Positions 12,301-25,192 of a stretch of 64,000 nucleotides of DNA are shown here, piece by piece; within the stretch, counting starts at the first letter, position 1; each line of letters opens with the position of its first letter. The DNA is taken from the NCBI GenBank assembly GCA_002205965.3, contig NADL03000459.1, forward strand, positions 310,001 to 374,000, given 5' to 3'. A program made the translations under genes and the position numbers. Source of the DNA: Kappaphycus alvarezii (taxonomy: Eukaryota; Rhodophyta; Florideophyceae; Gigartinales; Solieriaceae). The notes beneath the pieces are model-generated. The model saw nothing but the letters and a program-made list of their open reading frames with translations, was not told the origin of the DNA and made no database searches.

Positions 12301-15300
12301 AGAGGCATTACTGATTTTTCGATCAACAAAAAAACTTATTCCGTGCTTTCCAGCTTGATTTACAAGTTATAACAGTGCCATACTCAGCTAAATGCCTCAT
12401 TTTCATCTGTTCCTTCTCTGTAGTCCGTACAAAGAGCCCTCATGACACAAAAGATTTTGTGAACATCAGTCTCAGTCTGTGTTGTGCTCCTTCAACATGG
12501 AATTTGCAACAAAACGATACTACAAATTAGAAAATTACTATACGTACTGTCTTTTTTTCTGTATACATAGAGAGAACAATGCAGTTTGTACTACAACATA
12601 TGTTCTCTTCGAAAAAAGTACAAGTGTATGTATTTGAGACATCTACATCCAAAGGGTATTCCTTTTCAAAATCGCGAATTGTTGCACACCACAGGCGAAT
12701 TGATTTGAAAAACTGCAGAGAACGTCCTGCGTGCGAGCTCAGTCTTTCATACACTGTGAGCAAGTTGTCCCGTAGGGTCCAATTCGGTGCGTTTATGCTA
12801 TGTAAAACATAGATGCTCTTGTATCTTCAAAAGGAAACTAATCACTTCCTTCTCTCTCAGCAGTCGTTATTGTATTTGGCAATGGTGTTGCGAACGCGAG
12901 TGTCTTGGTGGAAAAATCGGTCATTTTCGCAATTTTCATGATTTTAATTACTTCATTTTATTATAGGTTCTCTTTTTCATTTCTTTATTCCCTATTCTGT
13001 CGTTCTGTTCTGTCGTATAAGCCCACTACGAATTGGTCCAGTTGTCTATTTATCAGTCAGAGTTCCATGATGATTGTCATGAAATGGCTTGGAATACCTT
13101 GAAATCAACTATAATCTTCGTAAAACCTTGTAGAAGCTCGAGATCTCGTATAGGTAGGACTTTTTAGTCCGTTTAGAATGTATTCTGCGATATTTTCATA
13201 TCAATTCCGTGTGTGCTTCAAGTGGATTGAACGCAAAATATTAAGCTGTGGAAATTCAGAAACAGTATCATTTGAAGGTGCAGAAAGGCCAAATCTTGTG
13301 TAAATTAGAATTAGTTTCCCATATTTTGGTATTTGTGTAGCTGCGGAGTGTTGAGCACACAAAAGATAATCGATGGTCGAACTGTAGGTTGATGCTTCCG
13401 GTAAAGAGGCCGAAGCATCCGAACAGGGTTGTTTTACATAGAAAAAGTACTCAACACCAGTAGAGATAAATTTTAATAAGGCAGTGCTTAATTCAAAGGT
13501 ATTCCAGAAAAAGAGACCCTAGAGGTACCAAACTACAAGGTTATGAAGACTCATGTAGTAGCCATCAGCGATACTGACAGAACTAAAAATATGGGAAAGC
13601 CCCATTGGTCCAATTGGCAAGGAGGAATATAGTAGTTGCTGATTGATTAGGTCCGAAATGTTTCGAGAACCACGCGAGATAGCCACTATAGCTCCATGTA
13701 ATTGGCTCGGTACAAAGTGTTATGATCTTTTTTTTTACACTGGTGCGTGGGTACAGTGCACAAGTTGCACTGATGTCTTTTTACAGTGTAAATACATAGT
13801 ACAGGTTACTGGAAGGATACTGTCAAGGTATTTGAGGTGATTTATGGGCATAATCGCTACAGCAATGCAATCGTTATAAAATTATTTTATTTTTGTTATG
13901 AAGAGTAATGAATTTGCTCCTTTAGCGAAAGGTGGAAGTTTATCTATTGATTTATTTTATTATTCTGAGTTGGACTCTTATTGATCTTTGACCTTAGGAT
14001 TTCCCTTTGATTTATATGCATGCAAGGTCCGCGTTATTTACTTTCATCCTTATTACTTTGTCTTTTGCCCCATCCTTCAACGCTCTCTCCTATCTAACTT
14101 GACTAACTTTTCATATCGTCTAGCAGCTCTAGATCTACCCCAGCTTGTACTTTTGGATTGGTTTTCTTTGGGTTGTCTCACATTTCGGATATAAAAATTT
14201 ATATTTCGCCTAGTGTTGTAGCGCCGTTATTTCACTCGCTGATCAAACTTAATAATAAGCGCCCTGTTGCGAGATTTCTTCTACAAAGACATTGCATTTG
14301 ACTCAAACCATGGCTACCATCGCACGCTTCCCTAACTATGGAAGCATGCGATAGTTCGAGCAGTACTGCTGATGTCTTTGCGGAGCAAACTGCAGAGCAG
14401 GAAAGTGATATGTTGGTGAGGTTAGCGTACAGGAATGCATAACCTGGAGCAATCAGGGGAGCGATCATTGTGTTCTCTCATTTTACCTAACTCAATTCAA
14501 GGCTCAGATGGAGACAAGAACATTTGATGCGTTCTTATAGCAGACTCGGCGGTACGCACCCTGTTGTGGCAGGATAGGATCCATCGTTCTTTCAGATGGA
14601 TAATATAGCTTCTGGTCATTGATTATCAATAACTATTAATGCTTTATTACTTAAAAATGCTTTTGTTCATGATTTTCACAAGGATTGATATATCACTAGG
14701 TCTTTCATACACACTTGTATTTTGTGATACCATATTTCGTAGAAGAGAATATTTGTTAATGGCGTGGTTAAGTGGATTGTGAGTGCCTGAATGCAATTTG
14801 AATGGCTAATCCATGGGAAAATCTCGCTGGCATCCTTTTTTTTCTTGTTATTTTGTTCAACTCTTCAAGTGCCTACGAATCACTTCCCTCCTTTACAGTC
14901 GCTGTTGGAGCACCCAAAATTTTTCTTAAATATTGATAATGAATTAGGGGGTGTTTTTTTTATTTAACGAGGAATGCTTGAAGGAATCCAGGGCCATGGA
15001 ATATTTGAGGAAAACAGAGGCGGTAATGGACTTGATGGTTCATACTGAGTTTGATTCATTGATGTTTCTAGGTGGTTTTATGTTACTAGGTGCGCATTGC
15101 TGCTTTAGCCTCCTCTGAGCTTTTCATTAACATTAATATGCACCGCTTACATATAAGGTGCCATAAACGCATAGAGTTCATTGAGGAAAGCTGCAGGGAA
15201 TTTTCGTCTTAATTGGACCTGATTTTAATAACCACTATCTGTCTGTAGAGGATGGGCTGCTGAGTACTCTAGGAAGTTCGAAGTAAACAAGAGAATTAAG

Positions 15301-16380
15301 GGGCGATTGAAAAGCTCTCATTCACTGTATATATTCTACCATTGGAATTCACTTGGGAGTTATTCTTTTCTTATTTTGCTTTAGTACATCTCGAATCAGC
15401 TTCCTCGGCTCGCACTTCGAAAATGTTTCGCAAAAATGCTATTTTTCATCTTCTTCAATTGGCCTTCGGTTTTTCTTTCAACATCAACATGAGTTTTTTC
15501 TGCCATTTTTGCAACTATCAAGAGTTAAATTGACAGGACAAGAGCTTTTGAACAGTCTGAGGACGCATATTTGCACGTTGAACAGTATGAAATAGAGTAT
15601 CCAGGCTTAAAATCCTCTTAGTTGCAGTAATTTTGGTACTTAATGACAGCTTGCGTCTCGCGAACTCAATAAGCTCGTAAGTAGCTTCGCTTCAAAATAT
15701 TCTCAAAAGTGTGTGTGCCAACCCAGTATTTCACCATACAATTGTTCTGTACCTCTTTACGTTACTTTTCGTCTGTGAAGAAGAGGCGCAAAAGGGTAAA
15801 ATCTTGAATTTGTATTTCATTCCTCCTAATATGAGTTACTTTGAACTAGCCCCGGTTTTACATTGACAAAAAAGATTAAGGAGTAGAAATTCGTACGCTA
15901 ATCTGGATCATTGTAGACTGACATTATTTTACCATCTAATTGCCCCTTCAATAACCTTTTCACAGGCCAGTTGCGGCATAGATTACGACTATTGAGTCCC
16001 AATAACCTTTCAATATCCCCCAGGTAATAAATGGAAAAATTTTTCTTTGAAAAGCTAAAATGCAATGAAAAGTATTGTAATATAGGCTATGCACTATAGA
16101 AGCGAGTGTTTCCAAGGGTACGTAAGTGTAATTGGCTCCACATCCTCTGTTCTACTGCTCTTGATGTGCTTCTGTCGTAAGTTTTCTTTATGTAACCCAG
16201 TTGCATCCATATTAACCGAGCAGAAGAGTAAAGAGCGACTTTTTCTGCCATGAATGGGCAACCGTCAGTTTTCTGAACGCTGATCTCGCTCGAGTCAACG
16301 CCCTGAATTACTTAGCTTTGAAATATGCTTCAACTTTTGGAATTCTACACTGATTTAAAATTGCTGCAGTCACGTGTAGG
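9301..16380. other. AT-rich gene-empty stretch
   Basis: Seven kilobases in which all frames close quickly; the longest are under 90 codons and show no domain or coherent composition. One short TACTGTA word occurs near 12210. Nothing else is supported. Confidence 0.45.
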
Positions 16381-16836
16381 TCAGATAAAAGAACTAACTT
16401 TCACCCTTTTTCTTCCTGAGACTGGTCCCTCTTTTCTATTTCGAAATACTTTCAGTATTTTTTTGAGGTGTCTTTCCGCGGGATCAAGTACAAATGTCGG
16501 AGTTAATACCTTCAATTTTTCTCTAGCAGTTATGCATCCTAAAACCTCTCCGATACCAAAGCAGTTACAGAATCGAACACTCGAAGATAAGCCCGACACA
16601 ACATGTAAAAAGCGGGCATTTCGTGGACTCTGTTCAAATTTTGACCGCTCATAATTGGATCTAAGAATAATTTCTCCCAATTTTAATGCTCGGATTTCCC
16701 TTCTAAACGATATCACCACTCCGAAATCTTGGCATATAACAAATGTTAAAAGCACCTCTCTTCTACTGATGTATTCATCTAGAAGCTTTTCACTAGATGA
16801 GAGTCGCACACTTGACAGGGACCTCATGGATTTCAC
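16381..16836 (-). pseudogene. Possible third scrap of the PiggyBac-YqaJ transposase family
   Basis: A 151-codon minus-strand frame ends with TPTFVLDPAERHLKKILKVF. The copy at 25.2 kb has VPITFLDPAGRQLEKVETFL at a comparable place, and the copy at 60.8 kb has AMFFLNPSRADLLEEGA. Upstream residues match only loosely, and DNA to 18.4 kb shows no other clear homology. The similarity is short and could be chance, so I rate this low. Confidence 0.22.
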
Positions 16837-16912
16837 GGCCTGGAATGGTTTACAGCACTGTGAAATGTACCATATTCTGACTAAACAATGGGATCTTCAA
16901 ATTCAACAGTAG

Positions 16913-19900
16913 AGTACTGGACTTAATTCAATTCATCATTCCCTTTATTAGCCCTATCTACCTTAGTCCCAAGGTGACGCACTTGAATCGTAACAATGAC
17001 ATCCATTTCTTCTATAATTTTCTGCTTCTAAGGCGTTTCTGACCCCTTTCCAACTAAATATTCTGTATCTTTCGTAGAAGCCTGATTAACCAAGGCGATC
17101 TTGTATTACTTCTATTTTCTGTTGTATTCTTTCACCTTTCAAGTTTTTATTGTATTCTTTCATGAATTTAAGAATTATATACCTAATTTTTCTGCGACGC
17201 CTAATTACAGGCCCTGTTTCTTAGAGATTTTTAATTTTTTTTCCATGGTCCACGTAATTCTCCATAGTGTGCCACTAATGCGTTTACAGTATGCGCTTGA
17301 TACTGGGAGACAAGTAACCGACCAAATCTTCTTTCGAGCTCTTATCGATCGTTACCGACAAAATCAGTGTTTCTATCACAATTTAGGCGATTTAATTGAA
17401 TCCGCTGTACTAATTGGCAACCCTTTCCACCAAATGGACACAATATGATAAATCACAGGTGTCAAAACCAGCGTATATGTATGTTGACGGAAAATCATTG
17501 TTCCACAAAGATCTGCACCCATCACTAGCAGCAGGGCGCGAAAAATAGTAGCTATATTAATGTCTTCAAAGCTTTCAAACAGTACCGTCCCTTCACAGTC
17601 ATGGAGGAATCATTTCAGCAAACGCAAAACATCACGGTTCATTTTCCGAAAATATTCATCCAACAGCGCTCCTCGAACGCTATTTCTAAGCGATTCATTT
17701 TGTCCGGAATGTATATCAAAGAGCATCTTTCCAAGCATTCTTTTATATTGATATATACTATTAGATATTGGAAAGGAAGTTTCTAATCCATAATTAGCTC
17801 AACTAAAAGTTTTGTCACAAATTAATTACCTTTTTGAACATCCGCCGATTTCATTTCGTTGATCAAAACCATTGCTTGCAAGATATCTAGATATCTATAA
17901 ATGTTTCGAACTTGGTTCTGGGAATCAAGGTCCACAAGAATTTCAAAAGTTCCTCTGAGTTATGACTTTTTTCTTCTGCCAACTTCTTAGCATCTGAAGA
18001 GCGAAGTACCATTAAAATTGCTCTGAAAAAATGAAAACTTGTTTTGTCTTTAGTCATTGCATAGAAACCCAATCTCATCTTGAATTCTATTTCTGAGCAA
18101 ATAATATCGCGAAAGATTACGCTTATTTCTCGTTTATCATATATCTCGGGTGTTAATATCGGCAAACTCCCCAGATCACTTCACTACCACCGTCATATTC
18201 CTCTTAAACAGAGCCAAATGCTCGTAAATCCTTCTCAATTTTTGCTCTTTTCTGCTCTGTTCCAGTCTCAGTTATATATTGTACAGGAGAAACTCTTCAG
18301 AGCCCGACTTAACGCCTTTATTCTTTTAGTTACATTATTTTTTTTAGTACCTAAATTTGTTTGCAGGAGAAGGGCTTCACACAAAGCGTATTGAGTGGCT
18401 GGTTTCAACGATTATTTTATTTTCGTCATAGATTTTTTAAAAAAAAGCCTGTACTTGCGTCCTATATTGCATATTTGGTCGCGTTAAATACTGTACCCCT
18501 CCTCTACCAACAAGTACTCCGGTTGCAGATATAAAACTTAAGGCTCTTTGCGTCCAACTTCCTCATACATGTATGCTTCGTCAAAATCAATTATGAAGCC
18601 ATCCATGGCAACACGTGGAGGCTGCAGGTGCCGTGATAAAAATTAACTGCAATATCGCTCTCTATTTTTGATCGTGCTAGATTCTATCGGTGGTAGTTAT
18701 GTATTTGAAAATGGTACGGCTCTAAATACCGCCTTGGAGTGAAGGCATAATTTTTGAATTTGGAGTGGGTAGTATCAGTTAACGCCAAAGGAAAGATTAG
18801 GTACGCTAAATTTTCCACGGCATCTGCACTACTTCAAACTTTATGCTCGAAAATCTTTGCCTATTTACAAAGTAAATGTTGTACAAGGTGTTCCATAGTA
18901 ACCAAGAGTGGACTTCTTTGCAATAAATATTGTTTCTGGTATTCCACAGGTGTCCTTACTATGTAAGGTTAAGTTAAGTTTCAAGCTTTATTGTTTGAAG
19001 ACAATTCCGCACTACAGAGGACCTCGGATTCTGCTAGACGGACGACTCCGGGCAATGGCTGAACCAAGTGCCCACTCAAGCGAGAAAGGGACCGGAAGAA
19101 AACTCCACCACCTGAACCGAGGATTAAGGAGGCTTGAAAAACTCCCGCTGTAAGCACATAGGCTTACAGATAGACCTTTTATGCAACGTGTTATTCCACA
19201 GACATTATAGCTTCACGCTAGTTTTTATGCATCTGGTGTATAGTCAAATCACCAGTAACCTCATAGGCAGTGGTACTAGGCTCTTTTTTGTCATTAGTTT
19301 TTTCCTTGCAGTTACTTGCATCAACCGTTGACCCTAATGACACACAAAGCGTATTTATGGGCAAGTTAAGCGCTGATATAATTTTTCATTGATTTATCAT
19401 TGATTTATTAATCAAAAGTTGGCTTGCTACTCAATTCGACCTTGAAAAATGTCCGTCTTACATGTTGTCATAGTATTTCACTCATACTGTCTACAACCTC
19501 CGGAAGCGCTTCTTACGACACATTCAGCGCTGTTTTACGGGGAGCCCTTTTCATTCGATATTGCTAGAGCTTCTATTTCCTTCAGCAGTTAAAATCTCTA
19601 GTTCTACATAAACCCTTGTTTATAGCGGCCGGTTCAACCGGGCCAGACGGAACCCAAGTTTCAACCCAAATTCAAACCAGATCTGCTCGCTTGTGCCTAA
19701 TGTAGCATCCTGCACTCCTCGTTACTGTATTAAACTACTGAAAAGATCTCAATAAATAAATTGTAATTCCGCATTATGTACTCCTCAAGTACCGTACTTA
19801 TATTACAGAGCTTTACCTACTGTACTGTTTTTAGGATTATCCTCTCATCTTCACGGGGATGCTTGAGGATATTCAGGCTTGAAGAAGTACAGTGAATCAC

Positions 19901-20249
19901 ATGCAGATGTTATGTAATGCAGATTCGGAATTATTGTAATGCAGGATCATGCCCTTATTGATGCAGCAGGAAGATACCAAAAACTATGGAGCATCCCCTA
20001 CTATTGATAATGAAACCGGAAAACAACTAATTAAAAGACAGGTTTTCCAATCATCTCCCGTAGACATAATATATAGGCGTACAACTTCATGTAGAACAAG
20101 AGATTTTTTTCAAAATATTTCTGCAAATCGGTTACCTCGGGGGGGGGGAACTTTGGAGCATATTAATATATCGCTTGCCCCTGCGAGTCGTACTTTATGA
20201 CTAATGGACCAATTGCATCAGAACAAAATTCGCCTTCCATCCAGAAACC
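16913..20249. other. AT-rich stretch without recognisable gene
   Basis: Only short frames, the longest being 17101-17448 (+) and 18080-18394 (+), both low in complexity and without motifs. TACAGTA/TACTGTA words occur near 19790-19830. Nothing further is supported. Confidence 0.4.
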
Positions 20250-21250
20250 ACAGATACCGACTGGCGTTAAATTGGCTGTAATAGAGCAGGGCAAAGCGCT
20301 TGCTTGGAGCTTATAAAAGCTTCCGCATGCAAAAAGCACCGGCCGCCTCAACAAGAGTCGCAAAGCATTTCAAAACGTTCTCAGCGATCCCCAGAACTAT
20401 AATAAGCGGTATGTAGACTGAAGATAGCGAAGAATAACAGAGCGGTAGACAAGACCTCTTCTTCATGAGGCCTCCTCTTATCATAAAATGGAAAATAAGT
20501 ACCTCATAGAAATCAACTTCTTAATTTCGAAGCGCTGAACGCATCGGATGCACCCAAATTCTGTTTCTTCCAAAACAGGAAGGTTAAGAAAGCTCCCTTG
20601 ATGATAAAATTTCATATTGAAAACCGACTAAAATGGGTTCGTGAGAAGTCAACATGGAGTATGGAAGGTTGAGCATGTGTTGTATGGAAATACAACACAT
20701 GCTCAACCCTCCATTCTTTATTAGAAGAAATTTAACCTCGGCGATTCGGACGGATTTCATTCGTATTGGAGTTATCCAAGGAAAGAGGAGAATTTGTTTT
20801 CGCGCCGTCAGATGGGAGGCGGTTCCCATATGATTTGGGCTAGGTTTTCGGAGAAAGGTTGGACATTTTAGCTATCTTCAAGAGTAAGCATAATGCAGAT
20901 AAATATATCAAGACACTGGAAGACTACAACTTTTTGTACATTTTATCTAAGACAAGAATCCATTTAGTTTTGTCTTTCAGCACGATAATGCACCGATGGA
21001 CAGTTCCAATATTAACCAAAGCCAAGAATCTAGAACTTAACCAATCGGAAATGTTTCGAAAGTGCTTTCAAGGGCCTTTTTATGGGGTTTCGACCAATAT
21101 AACAATGTTCAAGAGCTGGAAACGGCTGTTTTTGATGAATGGGCAAAACTGGACAGAGTATATTTTGCAGCCTTGTGACTTGAATGCAAATACGCTGATT
21201 GGATTTAATTGAGACTAATGGGCGTAAACCGACTAATAAACGTTTCAAAG
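20250..21250 (+). pseudogene. Tc1/mariner transposase remnant, hairpin-interrupted
   Basis: Pieces of a Tc1-type transposase appear in order across shifting plus-strand frames. First is a helix-turn-helix start (VKLAVIEQGKALAWSL, then KSRKAFQNVLSDPQNYNKRY). Then come APLMIKFHIENRLKWVREKS before the first catalytic Asp, KKFNLGDSDGFHSYW after it, QMGGGSHMIW, and FQHDNAP at about 20976-20996, which carries the second catalytic Asp. The piece that should hold the Ser-Asp-Glu of the first catalytic motif is occupied by a hairpin (20661-20714). At least three frame changes and several stops make it dead. The copy at 27.4 kb has the same KAPxM, NRWQW and FNLDGPD segments, so they belong to one family. 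Confidence 0.75.
20661..20714. repeat. 54-bp near-perfect hairpin
   Basis: Two 24-base arms (20661-20684 and 20691-20714) are inverted complements with a single mismatch (A against G, arm position 6), separated by the six-base loop TGGAAA. The hairpin lies inside the Tc1 remnant, just before the KKFNL segment. It could be an inserted foldback element, an inverted duplication of transposase sequence, or a small-RNA precursor. Confidence 0.85.
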
Positions 21251-22849
21251 GCAGTTCTGCTTGCAGAATTTGAGAAACGCTCCATATTTTTCCAACCCAT
21301 GGGGTAATCGATTTCCGGAAATATTTTTAAAAATATCCTGTTCTGCAGTATTTCAGATCTTTACCTTTTACAAAATATGTCTGGAGAAGATGATTGGTCG
21401 GATTTTTTTTCTATTTTTGATGTCTTATTACGAGTTTACTATAAAAAATAGAAGGTGCTCTCATTACAACCCTTGGCTACTTGCAGGAAACCAAAGGGGA
21501 AAATGTGGGGTGATTTAATATTTGAAAGATGCGTATGGTCGGTTGCGGTCCGTAATATACTACAAGGTGACTAGTAGTACCTCTCAAATTTCTCTAAAAA
21601 GCCGGCTCAAGGCCGCCCAGCAAACAAGCTGCGTTTTATATTACGGCCGTGGCAGCGTGCCTCTAATTACCGAAGTGGAGAGAAAAGAAAAGTTTAGTTC
21701 ATTCATTATCTAATGGGGACTGTGCACGCCTGAAATATATGACTAATACCTAACCGGATATACCTCGTCGTCCATGCGCGTGGTGGCCCATGAGAGGATA
21801 GCTTGAGCGATGGATGACCAGAGGGTGCAACTCAGCCGCTGGTGGATACAGCGGCGGATGACACCGGGTATTGGGTAACACTTGGACGCGATCCACCGCA
21901 CTAACTCCCCAATGAACTCCATGGTAACGGGGAAGGAGTGTCGAGGAAATCAAACGCTTGGGGTCGAAACGTGAAATTCGGCGTGTGTGGCGCGGATAGG
22001 TGACATGAGGGAACGTGGAGGCGTCGTGCAAGGTTTTGTTCCAGAGTTGTAACCTTTTCGCAGGCCGCCACGTCAACAGCGCCATCGGCAACCTTGGTCG
22101 CCAGTGGAGCTACTGTACCATAAAGATACAGTACGTAAAATTTATGAGTTGTTCAACTTCTTACCAAATATGCCCATGAATGGCACGTACCGTAAAATTT
22201 ACGGCGTAAAGCACTCAAATTATTTTTTAAAAGTGACATTTAGATATTGGTAGAATGTCCGCAAACGTTATGGCCCAATTCTTGCAGTGCAGAGCAAAGC
22301 ATTTCCACGTGCACGAGATCGCAATGCAATGCACCGGGTAACGGGGGTAATCATGTCGTAATATCGGTCCAATCTCGGTCCCTACCGCACGTCAAGGAAT
22401 CTAAACCTGCCTCCAAGAGGTCGAATCGGCCTACGTAACCTCTTTTCTACAGTTTATGAGGTTTTGCCCTCAAAACCATAGCTTGTCCCGTCACTTCCCA
22501 TACCGAACAGGCCACTGTTCAAGGTTCTATGTCTACTGAACCCCCTACGCCCGTTAAAAATAGGTAACGAGCAACCCTTATATTCTCATGAAGTCACCCC
22601 TATCGTTTCTAATCCGAAGGTAGCCTTTCGGCAGGTTTACACTGGGCGCGAGGGTGACTTTGTGACGAGCTCAGAAAAGGCGACCAATTTGACCCTTCTT
22701 GAATGAAACTTCGTTCCATCAGTCCCTACAGCAACCTAGCCACCTGTCAAGGCACAATATCTACCAAAAAACTCACACACTTCATATGCACATAATGGGA
22801 ACCCTCTTGCCTCTTCGCAAGCCGCCCTTGTTCCAATCAACACCGAAAA
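21251..22849. other. Unassigned sequence between Tc1 and Gypsy remnants
   Basis: A minus-strand frame at 21750-22091 (113 codons) lies in a GC-richer patch. A neighbouring minus frame reads TMEFIGELVRWIASKCYPIP and on to about 21750. Neither matches a domain I know. They could be the 3' pol part of the minus-strand Gypsy copy just upstream. The rest, including 22100-22850, has short frames only. Confidence 0.3.
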
Positions 22850-24394
22850 CGATCACAGGCAGCCGTGTACTGTGCGCTCCGGTGAGATTATTACTAGCAT
22901 GGAGCCGACCTCCAGTTTCGCTCTTTATGACCTCGACGGCGTAATTATTCCAGCTTCTAATGATTTTTTGACCTCTTTCCATACTACCTCGTAATTTGTC
23001 AGCACCTTTCGGTGTGCTTTCGATTACATCGTGGTCTCGTCCGGCAACTCGAAAGAATGTACCACCGCAACACGAGGAGGCTCCAAATCTTGAATGTCCC
23101 AAGCTATGACATCCGTATCCTTGAAAGCTTTCGCCAGCTCCTTCTGGTTATTTTCTTCGAGGTGGTCCAGCTTCGAGGCTAATAGAGCCGAGCGGTTCAC
23201 CTCAACGTTAACCTCTTTCTTAAATTCCGTCTTCGCTGTGATTCCCTATATGATCCTGGAGTCCACTGTAGTTCCTCTTTGACTACGGTTTACTCTATTT
23301 TTCTTCTTCCTTCGGACAGGGGCCATCATCGGCGGACGGTCAGCAAGTACCTTGTTCAAAATTTCACCAAGATCCATCAAGTTTTCTCCCCATTTTCTTG
23401 GGCATTGCCTGCCCGTCCACACTTCTCTTCGCGGCCGTAACAACTTCCTTTTTGCGAGATTTCTGAACAACGGCGAACTTGTCATCATCTTTCGGTTTCT
23501 TCATTTTCAACTATTCCAAAGACTCAGACCGGGCCCTAGCAATTCCACCTCACCGATCATCACCACGAGATATCTTCAGACAGCATTTTGCCTCCGATTG
23601 TCCCCTTCTCTCACAAATTGTGTGACGTGTATCTCTATGCGGATCATGTAGGCAACGGCTCGCCCCATGGCCTTCCCAGTTGAAATACCTGCAAAAATAC
23701 TCTGCATCCGTCTTCACCGGCGGCTTCATTTCGCCCAAATGTTTCTTCACGAACAAATATAGTTCTGCGAACTGCACGGCCAGCTTTTCCACCTTCTTCC
23801 AGGAGCTGAGCACTGCGAGCATCTTCCCTTTGGATAATCTTCTTCTGCGTTCCACTCGATGAGTCTCCTTGACTCTCTTCTCCGAAGAATGTCTTTTGTA
23901 CACTTACGGAGTTCTTGATTGCCTTCTTGAGTCTCTTGTAGTCCTTAAGGGCTCTAAACCTCACAAGCTAAGCCATTTCTTGGTTTTCTGCCACTTCATT
24001 CCGAAGCAGGCCGAAAGAAGCCGTATCATTGAATTTAAATCTTTTATATAGAGCGTCAAACTGTGCCACGGAGCCCGAAAATTCCTTCGGGTCCAACCTG
24101 ACATTGACAACGTTCTGAAGTTCTTCCTCCTGCTTCTGTTTCTTCCAGAATCCTCTGTGATCTTGGTTTTGACGGTGGAATAGTTCTTCGCCTCCTCTTT
24201 CAACGCTCCATTTCGCGCAAAATCGCCGTTGTAACGCTCAAACGCTGCGTCCTCGAGGTGGCAGGAGAGCTGAAGCGCCTTTCCTCGTCGGCTTTAAGGC
24301 GTATGACTACATTCTCGCACGCAAAAAGGAAGCACGTGACGATGGAATAATGGGAAACGTCGAAGATAACTTGTGGTCTCGGGGAATCGTTCAT
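22850..24394 (-). pseudogene. Second Gypsy copy: gag and start of reverse transcriptase
   Basis: A minus-strand gag starts at an ATG at 24394 (MNDSPRPQVIFD) and continues through frame changes: HLEDAAFERYNGDFARNGAL, then RFKFNDTASFGLL, then ALKDYKRLKKAIKNSVSV. The order matches the plus-strand copy at 2.4-3.1 kb. A single knuckle-like motif, FCRYFNWEGHGASRC, follows near 23640-23690 with its second Cys changed. Further down, at about 22933-22975, EVVWKEVKKSLEAGIITPS matches the lead-in to Gypsy reverse transcriptase, followed by a TAA. Catalytic motifs are not visible. This copy abuts the PiggyBac-like remnant to its right; neither LTR nor insertion boundary could be defined. Confidence 0.65.
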
Positions 24395-25192
24395 GTTTGT
24401 AGTCGAACCTTAGATGCGGTACCATGAAATGCTCGTGTTCTCTCTCTCTTTCTCCGGATTCCAGTAGGCCTCTCGCCCTCTTATAGGGGCTGCTGCTCCG
24501 TGGTTCCTATGCGCGTACAGTGCCCGTACAGCGTACACTAGCACTGTACACTTTGAAAGCCGATTGCCGCTCGTAAAGTGTGCAGTAGTACTGTATACAG
24601 TACGAACAAACCGGTCCAATCAGACCGCGATGCTAGTAGTCCTGGGATACCAAACTCGCCCAACATACACGATATCCTTAATGAGGGGATTTTCTGTACA
24701 CATTAATGACCGCAATTTTTGACTTGGTGAAGTTCAGGACATGTTCTTTTACATGTATTTTAAGACCACCCCTGCAAACTAGAGGTTGTCAGCTCTCCGC
24801 ACACCAAGTTTCATTGTCTCAAGTTGAAAATTTTTTCGCAAGAGCTAGAGGAAATTTGCGTTCAGAGATGCTTCTGGGGGACCGAAAGTAGCAAAAGATC
24901 ACAATTATGTTCAATGGAGGTCTCTTTTTACTGTTTACGTAACCACCGAAAACTTTCAACAAGGGACCCTATCAACCTCTCCCGCCTCTTCCGAGGTGTT
25001 TTCACAATCTCAGTTGAAGTCTTTTGCGCTTCCTGTCAGTCACATTTACTCGCATTCTTCCGGTTTGAATCATTTTTGGTAGGACCAATGCCACTTATTT
25101 TTCTCGTACTTTTTTGTTGCTCACTCCCGCTTATAGCGCTTTCCGCCTTCATTTGTTTGATAGCGCCTCTCTATTTTTCAGGGGAGCTACTT
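24395..25192. other. Spacer between Gypsy and PiggyBac-like remnants
   Basis: TACTGTAC-type words cluster near 24525-24605, as in the host gene region. On the minus strand, frames rich in Lys, Arg and Glu continue from the PiggyBac-like copy to about 24900 and may be its decayed low-complexity linker. The YqaJ exonuclease motifs seen in the copy at 58-62 kb were not found here, so this copy is probably truncated or too decayed to read. Confidence 0.35.

Noticed and set aside
22183-22206. Palindrome-like CCGTAAAATTTACGG
   Set aside because: The arms are not exact complements around the centre and similar AT-rich palindromes are expected by chance.
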